From CALROG01 sp943369755 (GTDB lineage Bacteria > Pseudomonadota > Gammaproteobacteria > Burkholderiales > Burkholderiaceae_C), in assembly GCA_943369755.1 (NCBI GenBank), contig CALROG020000024.1, positions 1 through 59,510 on the forward strand: a DNA stretch of 59,510 bases. The letters are read 5' to 3'. A program made the translations under genes and the position numbers. The first letter of the stretch is position 1; every line of letters begins with the position of its first letter. Of this stretch, positions 23,797 through 31,698 are shown one piece after another. The notes under the pieces are model-generated. The model was given only the letters and a program-made list of their open reading frames with translations, was not told where the DNA came from and searched no databases.

Positions 23797-25350
23797 ATGC
23801 AACTCAATCCCGCAGAAATTTCTGAACTGATCAAGAGCCGCATTGAAGGCCTGGCCACCAGCGCCGACATTCGCAACCAGGGCACCGTTGTTTCGGTGGC
23901 CGACGGCATTTGCCGCATCCACGGCCTGTCCGAGGTGATGGCTGGTGAAATGCTGGAGTTCCCGCCCACGGCGGACGGCACGCCGACCTTCGGCCTGGCC
24001 CTGAACCTGGAGCGCGACTCGGTCGGCTCGGTGATTCTGGGTGAGTACGAGCACATCTCTGAAGGCGACACCGTCAAATGCACCGGCCGCATTCTGGAAG
24101 TGCCGGTCGGCCCCGAGCTGATTGGCCGGGTGGTCAACGCCCTGGGCCAGCCGATCGACGGCAAAGGCCCGATTAACGCCAAGATGACCGACGTGATCGA
24201 AAAGGTCGCCCCGGGCGTGATCGCCCGCAAGTCGGTTGACCAGCCGATGCAAACCGGCCTGAAGTCGATTGACTCGATGGTGCCAGTCGGCCGTGGCCAG
24301 CGCGAGCTGATCATTGGCGACCGCCAGACCGGCAAGACGGCCGTGGCCATCGACGCCATCATCAATCAGAAGGGTCAGAACATGACCTGCGTCTACGTTG
24401 CGATCGGCCAGAAGGCTTCGTCGATCAAAAACGTGGTGCGCGCGCTGGAGCAAGCCGGTGCCATGGCCTACACCATCGTGGTGGCGGCCTCGGCTTCGGA
24501 GTCAGCCGCCATGCAATATGTCAGCGCCTACTCGGGCTGCACCATGGGCGAATACTTCCGCGACCGTGGCCAGGACGCCCTGATCGTTTATGACGACCTG
24601 TCCAAGCAGGCCGTGGCCTACCGCCAGGTCTCGCTGCTGCTGCGCCGCCCGCCAGGCCGCGAAGCCTACCCGGGCGACGTGTTTTACCTGCACAGCCGCC
24701 TGCTCGAGCGCGCCGCCCGCGTGAGCGCCGAATATGTTGAAGCCTTTACCAAGGGCGAGGTCAAGGGCCAGACCGGTTCACTGACGGCATTGCCGATTAT
24801 TGAAACCCAGGCTGGCGACGTGTCTGCATTCGTGCCGACCAACGTAATCTCGATCACTGACGGCCAGATCTTCCTGGAAACCTCGCTGTTCAACGCAGGT
24901 GTGCGCCCCGCCATCAACGCCGGTATCTCGGTGTCGCGGGTGGGTTCTGCTGCCCAGACCAAAATCATCAAGGGTCAGTCCGGCGGTATCCGTACCGACT
25001 TGGCGCAGTACCGTGAACTGGCGGCTTTTGCCCAGTTTGCCTCTGACCTGGACGAAGCCACCCGCAAGCAGCTGGACCGCGGTGCCCGCGTGACCGAGCT
25101 GCTCAAGCAGGCCCAGTACAGCCCGCTGCCGATCAGCCTGATGGGCGCTTCGCTGTTTGCAGTGAACAAGGGCTTCATGGACGATATCGACGTCAAGAAG
25201 GTTCTGCCGTTCGAGCACGGCCTGCATGCCTGGCTCAAGGACAAGCACGCCCCCCTGTTGGCCAAGCTGGAGAGCAGCAAGGCGCTGGACAAGGACGCAG
25301 AAGCCGAGTTGTTGGCTGCTGTCGGCGCGTTCAAGAAGTCGTTTGCCTGA
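23797..25350 (+). CDS. atpA: ATP synthase F1 subunit alpha
   Basis: Alpha of 517 residues, with a P-loop in GDRQTGKTAVAID, the region VYVAIGQKASSIKNVV and the family signature PAINAGISVSRVGSAAQ. It carries the non-catalytic nucleotide sites and contributes the arginine finger to beta. A 96-base spacer with a long inverted repeat separates it from atpG. Confidence 0.99.
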   Translation: MQLNPAEISELIKSRIEGLATSADIRNQGTVVSVADGICRIHGLSEVMAGEMLEFPPTADGTPTFGLALNLERDSVGSVILGEYEHISEGDTVKCTGRILEVPVGPELIGRVVNALGQPIDGKGPINAKMTDVIEKVAPGVIARKSVDQPMQTGLKSIDSMVPVGRGQRELIIGDRQTGKTAVAIDAIINQKGQNMTCVYVAIGQKASSIKNVVRALEQAGAMAYTIVVAASASESAAMQYVSAYSGCTMGEYFRDRGQDALIVYDDLSKQAVAYRQVSLLLRRPPGREAYPGDVFYLHSRLLERAARVSAEYVEAFTKGEVKGQTGSLTALPIIETQAGDVSAFVPTNVISITDGQIFLETSLFNAGVRPAINAGISVSRVGSAAQTKIIKGQSGGIRTDLAQYRELAAFAQFASDLDEATRKQLDRGARVTELLKQAQYSPLPISLMGASLFAVNKGFMDDIDVKKVLPFEHGLHAWLKDKHAPLLAKLESSKALDKDAEAELLAAVGAFKKSFA

Positions 25351-25367
25351 TGAACGCCAATCAACCC

Positions 25368-25423
25368 GTTCGCCCTGAGCCTGTCGAAGGGCTCATGAGG
25401 GCTTCGACAGGCTCAGCCCGAAC
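25368..25423 (+). repeat. Long inverted repeat between atpA and atpG
   Basis: Arms GTTCGCCCTGAGCCTGTCGA (from 25368, continuing AGG) and CTTCGACAGGCTCAGCCCGA (from 25402, continuing AC) pair over about 22 bp with two mismatches around an 11-base loop centred on GCTCATGAGG. The arms are copies of a repeat unit that recurs in gatA and gatB. There is no T-run, so it is more likely an mRNA stem than a terminator. Confidence 0.85.
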
Positions 25424-25446
25424 GGCCTGGGCGTCAAGGAGCTGAC

Positions 25447-26331
25447 ATGGCTGCAGGTAAAGAACTCCGCACCAAGATCAAGTCGGTGGAAAACACCAAG
25501 AAGATCACCAAGGCCATGGAAATGATTTCCGTGTCCAAGATGCGCAAGGCGCAAGAGCGTGTGCGCGCGGCCCGGCCTTTCAGCGAAAAAATTCGCAACA
25601 TCGCCAGTAACCTGGGCAAGGCCAACCCCGAGTACGTTCACACCTTCATGAAGCTCAACGACGGCAAGTCGGTCGGCTTCATCGTGGTCAGCACGGACAA
25701 GGGCTTGTGCGGCGGCCTGAACACCAACCTGCTGCGCGCAGTCACCCAGAAGCTGCGTGAAACGCAGGCCGCGGGCAAAACGATTTCAGCGGTGGCCATT
25801 GGCGGCAAGGGCCTGGGCTTCCTGAATCGTCTGGGCGCGCGGGTGGTGTCGCATGTGACGCAGTTGGGCGACCGCCCACACCTTGACCGCCTGATCGGCC
25901 CGGTCAAGGTGCTGCTGGACCTGTACGCCAAGGGCGAGGTCAGCGAAGTATTCCTTTGCTACAACAACTTCGTCAGCACCATGAGCCAGGTGCCCACCGT
26001 GCACCGCCTGCTGCCTTTGTCGGCTGCGGCGATGGACGCGCAAAGCCAGGCCAGTGGTGCCCAGCATGGTTGGGACTACATCTACGAGCCGGACGCGCAG
26101 ACCGTCATCGACGACCTGCTGGTGCGCTATGTGGAAGCACTGGTCTACCAGGCGTTGGCCGAAAACATGGCATCCGAGCATGCGGCACGCATGGTGGCCA
26201 TGAAGGCCGCCACCGACAACGCCGGCAATGTGATCGCCGAGCTGAAGCTGATCTACAACAAGACCCGTCAGGCCGCGATCACCACGGAGCTGTCGGAAAT
26301 CGTGTCCGGCGCGGCCGCCATCAGCGGCTGA
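25447..26331 (+). CDS. atpG: ATP synthase F1 subunit gamma
   Basis: Gamma of 294 residues, starting MAAGKELRTKIKSVENTKKI, with the typical VSTDKGLCGGLNTNLLR and the C-terminal NKTRQAAITTELSEIVSGAA. It is the rotating central shaft. It lies downstream of the inverted repeat with its ribosome-binding site AAGGAG immediately after it. Confidence 0.98.
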   Translation: MAAGKELRTKIKSVENTKKITKAMEMISVSKMRKAQERVRAARPFSEKIRNIASNLGKANPEYVHTFMKLNDGKSVGFIVVSTDKGLCGGLNTNLLRAVTQKLRETQAAGKTISAVAIGGKGLGFLNRLGARVVSHVTQLGDRPHLDRLIGPVKVLLDLYAKGEVSEVFLCYNNFVSTMSQVPTVHRLLPLSAAAMDAQSQASGAQHGWDYIYEPDAQTVIDDLLVRYVEALVYQALAENMASEHAARMVAMKAATDNAGNVIAELKLIYNKTRQAAITTELSEIVSGAAAISG

Positions 26332-26379
26332 TCGCACTCACCCGCACACCCCAGATTCAAATTTACCGGAGCAACATTC

Positions 26380-27807
26380 ATGGCTCAAGAAAACCTCAAA
26401 GTGAACGCAGGCGCACAGGGCAAAATCGTCCAATGTATCGGTGCCGTGGTGGACGTGGAATTTCCGCGCAACCAGATGCCCAAGGTCTATGACGCCCTGA
26501 AGATGGACGGCGGCGCGTTAACGCTTGAAGTCCAGCAGCAGCTGGGTGACGGTGTCGTGCGCACCATTGCCCTCGGTTCGTCCGACGGCCTGCGCCGTGG
26601 CTTGATGGTCACCAACACCGGCAAGCCGATTACCGTGCCGGTTGGCAAGGCGACCCTGGGTCGCATCATGGACGTGCTGGGCTCGCCGATTGACGAGCGC
26701 GGCCCGGTGAGCCAGGAGCTGACCGCTTCCATTCACCGCAAGGCCCCTTCTTATGACGAGCTGAGCCCGTCGCAGGAACTGCTGGAAACCGGCATCAAGG
26801 TGATTGACCTGATCTGCCCGTTCGCCAAAGGCGGCAAGGTCGGCCTGTTCGGCGGTGCCGGCGTGGGCAAGACGGTGAACATGATGGAACTGATCAACAA
26901 CATCGCCAAGGCCCACTCCGGCCTGTCGGTGTTTGCCGGCGTGGGTGAACGCACCCGCGAGGGCAATGACTTCTATCACGAGATGGCTGACTCCAAGGTG
27001 GTTGACCTGGAGAACCTGCCCAATTCCAAAGTGGCCATGGTCTACGGCCAGATGAACGAGCCGCCGGGCAACCGTCTGCGTGTGGCGCTGACCGGCCTGA
27101 CCATTGCCGAGTCGTTCCGCGACGAAGGCCGTGACGTGCTGTTCTTCGTGGACAACATCTACCGCTACACGCTGGCCGGCACCGAAGTGTCCGCGTTGCT
27201 GGGCCGCATGCCTTCGGCCGTGGGTTACCAGCCAACGCTGGCCGAAGAAATGGGCCGCCTGCAAGAGCGCATTACCTCGACCAAGGTGGGTTCCATCACC
27301 TCGATCCAGGCTGTGTACGTGCCTGCCGACGACTTGACCGACCCGTCGCCAGCCACCACCTTCGCCCACCTGGACTCCACCGTGGTGCTGAGCCGGGACA
27401 TCGCCTCGCTGGGCATTTACCCCGCCGTGGACCCGCTGGACTCCACCAGCCGCCAGCTTGACCCGCTGGTGGTGGGTGCTGACCACTACGCCACCGCGCG
27501 CGCCGTGCAGGGCACGCTGCAGCGCTACCGCGAACTGCGCGACATCATCGCCATCATGGGCATGGACGACCTGGCCCCTGAAGACAAGCTGGCCGTGGCC
27601 CGTGCCCGCAAGATCCAGCGCTTTTTGTCGCAGCCTTTCCATGTGGCTGAAGTGTTCACCGGCTCGCCCGGCAAGTACGTGCCGCTGGCAGAAACCATTC
27701 GTGGCTTCAAGATGATCGTCAACGGCGAAGCCGACCACCTGCCCGAGCAGGCCTTCTACATGGTCGGCGGCATTGACGAAGCCTTCGAGAAGGCCAAGAA
27801 GGCCTAA
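26380..27807 (+). CDS. atpD: ATP synthase F1 subunit beta
   Basis: Beta of 475 residues with the P-loop GGAGVGKTVNMMELI, the catalytic GVGERTREGNDFYHEM, DVLFFVDNIYRYTLAGTEVS and AVDPLDSTSRQLDP. It carries the catalytic sites. It is 48 bases downstream of atpG and four bases upstream of atpC. Confidence 0.99.
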   Translation: MAQENLKVNAGAQGKIVQCIGAVVDVEFPRNQMPKVYDALKMDGGALTLEVQQQLGDGVVRTIALGSSDGLRRGLMVTNTGKPITVPVGKATLGRIMDVLGSPIDERGPVSQELTASIHRKAPSYDELSPSQELLETGIKVIDLICPFAKGGKVGLFGGAGVGKTVNMMELINNIAKAHSGLSVFAGVGERTREGNDFYHEMADSKVVDLENLPNSKVAMVYGQMNEPPGNRLRVALTGLTIAESFRDEGRDVLFFVDNIYRYTLAGTEVSALLGRMPSAVGYQPTLAEEMGRLQERITSTKVGSITSIQAVYVPADDLTDPSPATTFAHLDSTVVLSRDIASLGIYPAVDPLDSTSRQLDPLVVGADHYATARAVQGTLQRYRELRDIIAIMGMDDLAPEDKLAVARARKIQRFLSQPFHVAEVFTGSPGKYVPLAETIRGFKMIVNGEADHLPEQAFYMVGGIDEAFEKAKKA

Positions 27808-27811
27808 CCCC

Positions 27812-28237
27812 ATGGACAGCACGCACACCATCCACGTTGACGTGGTCAGTGCCGAAGAGTCGATCTTCTCCGGCGAGGCCAAGTTTGTGGCCCTGCCCGG
27901 CGAGGCCGGCGAACTGGGCATCTACCCGCGCCACACGCCGCTGATTACCCGCATCCGGCCTGGCTCGGTGCGCATCGAAATGGCCGACGGCCGCGAAGAG
28001 TTCGTCTTTGTTGCCGGCGGTATTCTGGAAGTGCAGCCGAACTGCGTGACGGTGTTGTCTGACACCGCCATTCGGGGCAAGGACCTGGACGAAGAAAAAG
28101 CCAATGCCGCCAAGGCGGCTGCCGAAGAGGCGCTGCGCAACGCCAAGGGCGAGCTCGACGTTGCCCGGGCTCAGTCCGAGCTGGCGGTCATGGCGGCGCA
28201 AATTTCTGCACTGCGCAAGTTTCGCCAGAAAAAATAA
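27812..28237 (+). CDS. atpC: ATP synthase F1 subunit epsilon
   Basis: Epsilon of 141 residues. The N-terminal beta-sandwich (VDVVSAEESIFSGEAKFVAL, GELGIYPRHTPLITRIRPG) is followed by a helical hairpin rich in Ala, Glu and Lys that can inhibit F1. The start MDSTHTIHVDV at 27812 is preferred over an upstream in-frame ATG inside atpD. It is the last gene of the operon. Confidence 0.97.
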   Translation: MDSTHTIHVDVVSAEESIFSGEAKFVALPGEAGELGIYPRHTPLITRIRPGSVRIEMADGREEFVFVAGGILEVQPNCVTVLSDTAIRGKDLDEEKANAAKAAAEEALRNAKGELDVARAQSELAVMAAQISALRKFRQKK

Positions 28238-28257
28238 TCCGCTTTACCGCCTGCCCG

Positions 28258-28290
28258 AAAAGCCCCGCTCGCAAGACCGGGGCTTTTTTG
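28258..28290 (+). terminator. Terminator of the atp operon
   Basis: Arms AAAAGCCCCG and CGGGGCTTTT with a ten-base loop are followed by T residues. The A-run before the stem makes it bidirectional, suited also to the convergent TPM gene ending at 28324. Confidence 0.9.
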
Positions 28291-28323
28291 TGGCCGAACC
28301 TAAGCGCACGGCGGGCAAACCGG

Positions 28324-28833
28324 CTAACCGACCGTCGGTTCGTTCGACAGTTCGTCGGGATTGGCCTGCCCCTGGGTCAGCGGAAAGTGCTCCATCAGCA
28401 CCGCCGAAACCTCTTCCAGCGCCTGGGTCAGCCCGTCTTCGAAGCGGCCGTCTTTGAAAGCCGCGCCCATGCGCTGCACCATCGCCTGCCAGGCGGCCTG
28501 TGGCACATGGCGGTTGACGCCGCGGTCGGCCACCAGTTCAATCGCGTTCTCGGCCAGCAACAAGTAGATCAAGACGCCGTTGTTGTGCTCGGTGTCCCAG
28601 ACCCGCAGCTTGCCAAACAGCGCTACCGCGCGCTCACGCGGCGTGGCGTTGCGCCACAGGTAGCTCAGTGGCAGGCCGGCTTCTACATGGATGCGGATCT
28701 CACCGCTGTGGCGCCGTTCGCTGGCAGCCACCCGCTGGGTCAGGCGTTGCACCAGCGCGGGCGGCACGGCACGCCGGGCGTCGTCTTCGTCCAGCCAGCG
28801 GTGTTTGAAAAGGCGTTTTAGTTGCGCCAGCAT
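28324..28833 (-). CDS. TPM-domain protein (second copy)
   Basis: A 169-residue protein with a TPM domain (APPA-like core): RRHSGEIRIHVEAGLPLSYL, VLIYLLLAENAIELVADRGV and FEDGLTQALEEVSAVL. It has no signal peptide or membrane helix, unlike the partner gene. TPM domains are linked to membrane-associated quality control and phosphatase-like folds. Its start shares one base with the stop of the upstream TPM gene, and lemA precedes both, so they form a lemA-TPM-TPM operon. Confidence 0.88.
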   Translation of the reverse strand: MLAQLKRLFKHRWLDEDDARRAVPPALVQRLTQRVAASERRHSGEIRIHVEAGLPLSYLWRNATPRERAVALFGKLRVWDTEHNNGVLIYLLLAENAIELVADRGVNRHVPQAAWQAMVQRMGAAFKDGRFEDGLTQALEEVSAVLMEHFPLTQGQANPDELSNEPTVG

Positions 28834-29744
28834 TACCAGTCTCCCGAGGCGCCGCCGCCACCAAAATCACCGCCGCCACCAGAACTGAAACCGCCGCCGG
28901 AGCCACTGCTCCAGCCGCCCGAGCCAGCGCCCCCGGCCCAGCCGCCACTGCCCCAGTTGCCGCGCCGGCTGCCGCGGCTGGTGCTGCCAGGGTTCAGGTT
29001 CGACAAGAAGCCCACCAGCAGCGCCACCAGCGCCGCCAGGCCACCCACTAGCAGGCTGGCGGTGAAGAACCAGGCAATGCCGCCGGCTCCTGCACCGGTC
29101 AACAGCGCGCCCAGCTTGCGGCCAAAGATGCCACGCAGCACTGTGGCACCGATCGGCACCGCGAAGAACATGAAGACCGCCAGGTCTTCCCAGTCAAACC
29201 CGCTGCGGGCCTGGCTTTTGCGCGGCGCGGGCGCGGGCAAGGCCTCGCCGTTGATCAGCGCGATGATCCGGTCGGTGGCTGCGTCCAGCCCGAGCGCAAA
29301 GTCGCTGCGCCGAAAGGCGGGGGTGATGGCCTCGTCAATGATCTGCTTGGCCGCCAGGTCGGGAATGGCACCTTCCAGCGTTTTGGCCACCTCAATACGG
29401 ACCTTGCGGTCGTCTTTGGCGACGATCAGCAGCAAGCCGTCGCCGACGTCTTTGCGGCCGATCTTCCAGGCGTTGCCCACGCGATTGGCATAGCTTGCAA
29501 TGTCTTCGGGTTGGGTGCTGGCCAGCAGCAGAACGACGACTTGCGAGCCTTTTGCCTGCTCAAACGCGGCGAGCTTTTCTTCCAGCGCCTGGCGCTGCGC
29601 GGCGCTCAACGTGCCGGTGCTGTCCAGCACATGGCCCACCAGCGCGGGCACCGGCTGCAGGGCCTGCCCCCAGGCCGGCTGCAGCAAAGCGATTGCTATA
29701 AAAAATATAGCGGCTCGCGCAATCAGCATGCGGGCCAGAGGCAT
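28833..29744 (-). CDS. TPM-domain membrane protein (YgcG-like) with repeat-derived signal peptide
   Basis: A 303-residue protein: signal peptide (RAAIFFIAIALLQPAWGQA), TPM domain (about 30-150, with VVVLLLASTQPEDIASYANR and KDDRKVRIEVAKTLEGAIPD), two membrane helices around 180-245, and a Gly/Ser-rich tail (GGWAGGAGSGGW, GGGFSSGGGGDFGGGGAS). It is typically paired with LemA. The first ~18 codons, including both candidate ATGs (29744 and 29729), fall in palindromic element D. The start at 29729 has less support than 29744 but gives a cleaner signal peptide. Confidence 0.9.
   Translation of the reverse strand: MPLARMLIARAAIFFIAIALLQPAWGQALQPVPALVGHVLDSTGTLSAAQRQALEEKLAAFEQAKGSQVVVLLLASTQPEDIASYANRVGNAWKIGRKDVGDGLLLIVAKDDRKVRIEVAKTLEGAIPDLAAKQIIDEAITPAFRRSDFALGLDAATDRIIALINGEALPAPAPRKSQARSGFDWEDLAVFMFFAVPIGATVLRGIFGRKLGALLTGAGAGGIAWFFTASLLVGGLAALVALLVGFLSNLNPGSTSRGSRRGNWGSGGWAGGAGSGGWSSGSGGGFSSGGGGDFGGGGASGDW
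29695..29742 (+). repeat. Palindromic element copy D, over a signal-peptide start
   Basis: GCTATAAAAAATATAGC at 29695-29711 is followed by GGCTCGCGCA, CATGCGGGCC and AGAGGC. The reverse strand encodes the N-terminus of the TPM protein: MPLARMLIARAAIFFIAIA. The hydrophobic core AIFFIAI is the palindrome itself. Confidence 0.85.
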
Positions 29745-29753
29745 ATTTCGCCC

Positions 29754-30350
29754 CTATTTCTTGCCAAAATCGACTTGTGGCGGCACGGCAATCTGGGCTT
29801 CGTTTTGCACCGCAAAGCTGGGCTTGGGCGCGTAGCTGAAGACCATGGCGGTGAGATTGCTGGGGAAGCTGCGGGCCAGCACGTTGTACTCCTGCACCGT
29901 CTGGATGTAGCGGTTGCGGGCCACGGTGATGCGGTTTTCTGTGCCCTCCAGCTGCACCCGCAGGTCGCGGAAGCCCTGGTTGGCCTTCAGGTCGGGGTAG
30001 CGTTCCACCGTCACCATCAGGCGGCTCAAGGCGCTGCCCAGCTCGCCCTGCGCGGCCTGGAACTTGGCAAAGGCAGCCGGGTTGTTCAATGTCTCGGGGG
30101 TCACCTGCATCGAGGTGGCCTTGGCGCGCGCCTCGACCACTTTGGTCAGGGTTTCCTGCTCGAAGTTGGCTTCACCCTTGACAGTGGCCACGATGTTGGG
30201 CACCAGGTCGGCACGGCGCTGGTACTGGTTCAGCACCTCGCTCCAGGCGGCTTTGGTTTGTTCGTCCAGGCGCTGAAAATCGTTGTAGCCGCAGCCGGTG
30301 AGCGCGGCGGTCATCAGGGCAGCAGTCAGGATGGCAAGCCAACGTTTCAT
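29754..30350 (-). CDS. lemA: LemA family lipoprotein
   Basis: A 198-residue LemA protein. Its lipoprotein-like signal MKRWLAILTAALMTAALTGC places the lipobox Cys at 20. It contains QRRADLVPNIVATVKGEANF and FRDLRVQLEGTENRITVARN, which form the LemA four-helix core. Two ATGs are possible; the one at 30350 has the better six-base spacing from AAGGA. LemA and TPM proteins commonly co-occur as a membrane module of unclear function. Confidence 0.94.
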   Translation of the reverse strand: MKRWLAILTAALMTAALTGCGYNDFQRLDEQTKAAWSEVLNQYQRRADLVPNIVATVKGEANFEQETLTKVVEARAKATSMQVTPETLNNPAAFAKFQAAQGELGSALSRLMVTVERYPDLKANQGFRDLRVQLEGTENRITVARNRYIQTVQEYNVLARSFPSNLTAMVFSYAPKPSFAVQNEAQIAVPPQVDFGKK

Positions 30351-30392
30351 AGTCATTCCTTCAAGGGTGGGCAGCAAAGGTAGCATAGATGG

Positions 30393-31142
30393 ATGCATGC
30401 CGACCCAGTTCAAGCCCTGCAAGCGGCCAGCCGCTCGCTGCCAGCGCCTGTGGCCGGGCCGACCCTGGTGGTGGCCGGTGCCACCGGGGCGCTGGGCAGC
30501 GAAGTCTTGCGCCGACTGGTGGGCACGCAGCGCTATGGCCTGGCCCATGTGCTGGCCCGCGAAGCGTTTACCGACGGGCTGCGCAGCGTCAGCACGGTGG
30601 TGGTGTCGGGCGACGACTGCACCCAATGGCCGCAGGTGTCGGCCCAGATCGGCGTGATCCTGTTCGACCCACCGCGCCTGTTCTACCAGCGTGAGCGTGC
30701 CCTGTGGACGCCAACGCCGGACGCAATGGTGGCGCTGGCGCACTGGATGCGGGCTTGCGGCGTGGGCAGCCTGGCCGTGGTGTTGCCGCATGCCCAGGGG
30801 CGTTTGCCTGCGGCGCTCAAACGCGGCCTGGCCAACCTGGATGAACATGCGGTGGCCGCACTGGGCTTTGAGCGGGTGCTGTTTGTGCGTTCGGCACAAA
30901 AGCCCGGCAGCAACCCTGGCAGGCTTGGCTTTTTGCAGCGAACCGCGCGGTTCATGCTGTCGATTTTTCAGTACATGGTGCCCAGCAGCGAGCAGCCGGT
31001 GCGCGCCGCCAAGGTGGCCGAGCTGGTGGATCTGGCCTTGCAGCTCGCGCCGCCCGGCATTCATGTAGCCGGGCCCGAACTGGTCTGGCGCGCCGCCCAG
31101 CAGGATGTGCGGGCAACGGTTGCGCACTGGCTACGGGCCTGA
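30393..31142 (+). CDS. NAD(P)-binding Rossmann-fold protein (atypical SDR)
   Basis: A 249-residue protein with a glycine-rich dinucleotide loop VVAGATGALGSEVLRRLVG near residue 30. It resembles NAD(P)H-binding atypical short-chain dehydrogenases (HTATIP2-like). No catalytic YxxxK was found, so catalysis is unproven. It is divergent from lemA with 42 bases between starts and is followed 40 bases later by an NTF2-like gene on the same strand. Confidence 0.75.
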   Translation: MHADPVQALQAASRSLPAPVAGPTLVVAGATGALGSEVLRRLVGTQRYGLAHVLAREAFTDGLRSVSTVVVSGDDCTQWPQVSAQIGVILFDPPRLFYQRERALWTPTPDAMVALAHWMRACGVGSLAVVLPHAQGRLPAALKRGLANLDEHAVAALGFERVLFVRSAQKPGSNPGRLGFLQRTARFMLSIFQYMVPSSEQPVRAAKVAELVDLALQLAPPGIHVAGPELVWRAAQQDVRATVAHWLRA

Positions 31143-31182
31143 GCCGTTGCAAAATCAGGGCCAGTACCTCATCTACGCCGCC

Positions 31183-31632
31183 ATGCCCAAAGCCAAACTC
31201 CAGGCTGCCGCCCTTGGTGGCAGCGCCGACGACACCGAAACCGCGTTCTACGAGGCGCTGCAGAACGCCGACATCGACAAGCTGATGGCCTGTTGGGCCG
31301 ACGAGGACGAAATTGTTTGCGTCCATCCCGGTGGGGCGCGGCTGGTCGGTGCGGGGGCTATTCGTGCCGCCTTTGACGCCATGTTTGCCAATGGCAGCAT
31401 CCAGGCCCGTGCAGTACGGGTGCGCAAGGTGGAGTCGCTGGCCAGTGCTGTGCACAACGTGCTGGAGCGCATCGAAGTGCTCACCGCCGAGGGCCCGCGC
31501 CACGCCTGGGTTGTGGCCACCAACGTCTATCACAAGACGCCACAGGGCTGGCGCCTGGTGGTGCACCACGCCAGCCCCGGCACCGCCAGCGAGGTGCAGG
31601 AAGTGGCCGAAGCCCCACCCGTGCTGCATTGA
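31183..31632 (+). CDS. NTF2-like/SnoaL-type protein
   Basis: A 149-residue protein with the cystatin-like NTF2 fold pattern: ETAFYEALQNADIDKLMACW, then ADEDEIVCVHPGGARLVGAG, AIRAAFDAMFANGSIQARAV and TNVYHKTPQGWRLVVHHASP. Family members are ketosteroid isomerase-like or act in stress responses; the ligand is unknown. The start MPKAKLQAAAL at 31183 is chosen over an in-frame ATG within the preceding gene. Palindromic element E follows 14 bases after the stop. Confidence 0.85.
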   Translation: MPKAKLQAAALGGSADDTETAFYEALQNADIDKLMACWADEDEIVCVHPGGARLVGAGAIRAAFDAMFANGSIQARAVRVRKVESLASAVHNVLERIEVLTAEGPRHAWVVATNVYHKTPQGWRLVVHHASPGTASEVQEVAEAPPVLH

Positions 31633-31645
31633 TGATTTATTGCCA

Positions 31646-31698
31646 ATATCGGCTGCAGCCCGCATGAAATATGCGTGACCCACTATGAATTATGTAGC
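31646..31698 (-). repeat. Palindromic element copy E, over the YheT-type start codon
   Basis: On the minus strand GCTACATAATTCATAGT (31698-31682) is followed by GGGTCACGCA, CATGCGGGCT and GCAGCC. The ATG of the downstream hydrolase (31685) lies inside the palindrome, and codons 1-5 (MNYVA) come from it. Confidence 0.85.

Noticed and set aside
26518..27921. A 467-codon minus-strand frame over atpD
   Set aside because: It is antisense to the ATP synthase beta gene, histidine-rich as expected from reversed GC-rich codons, with no domain.
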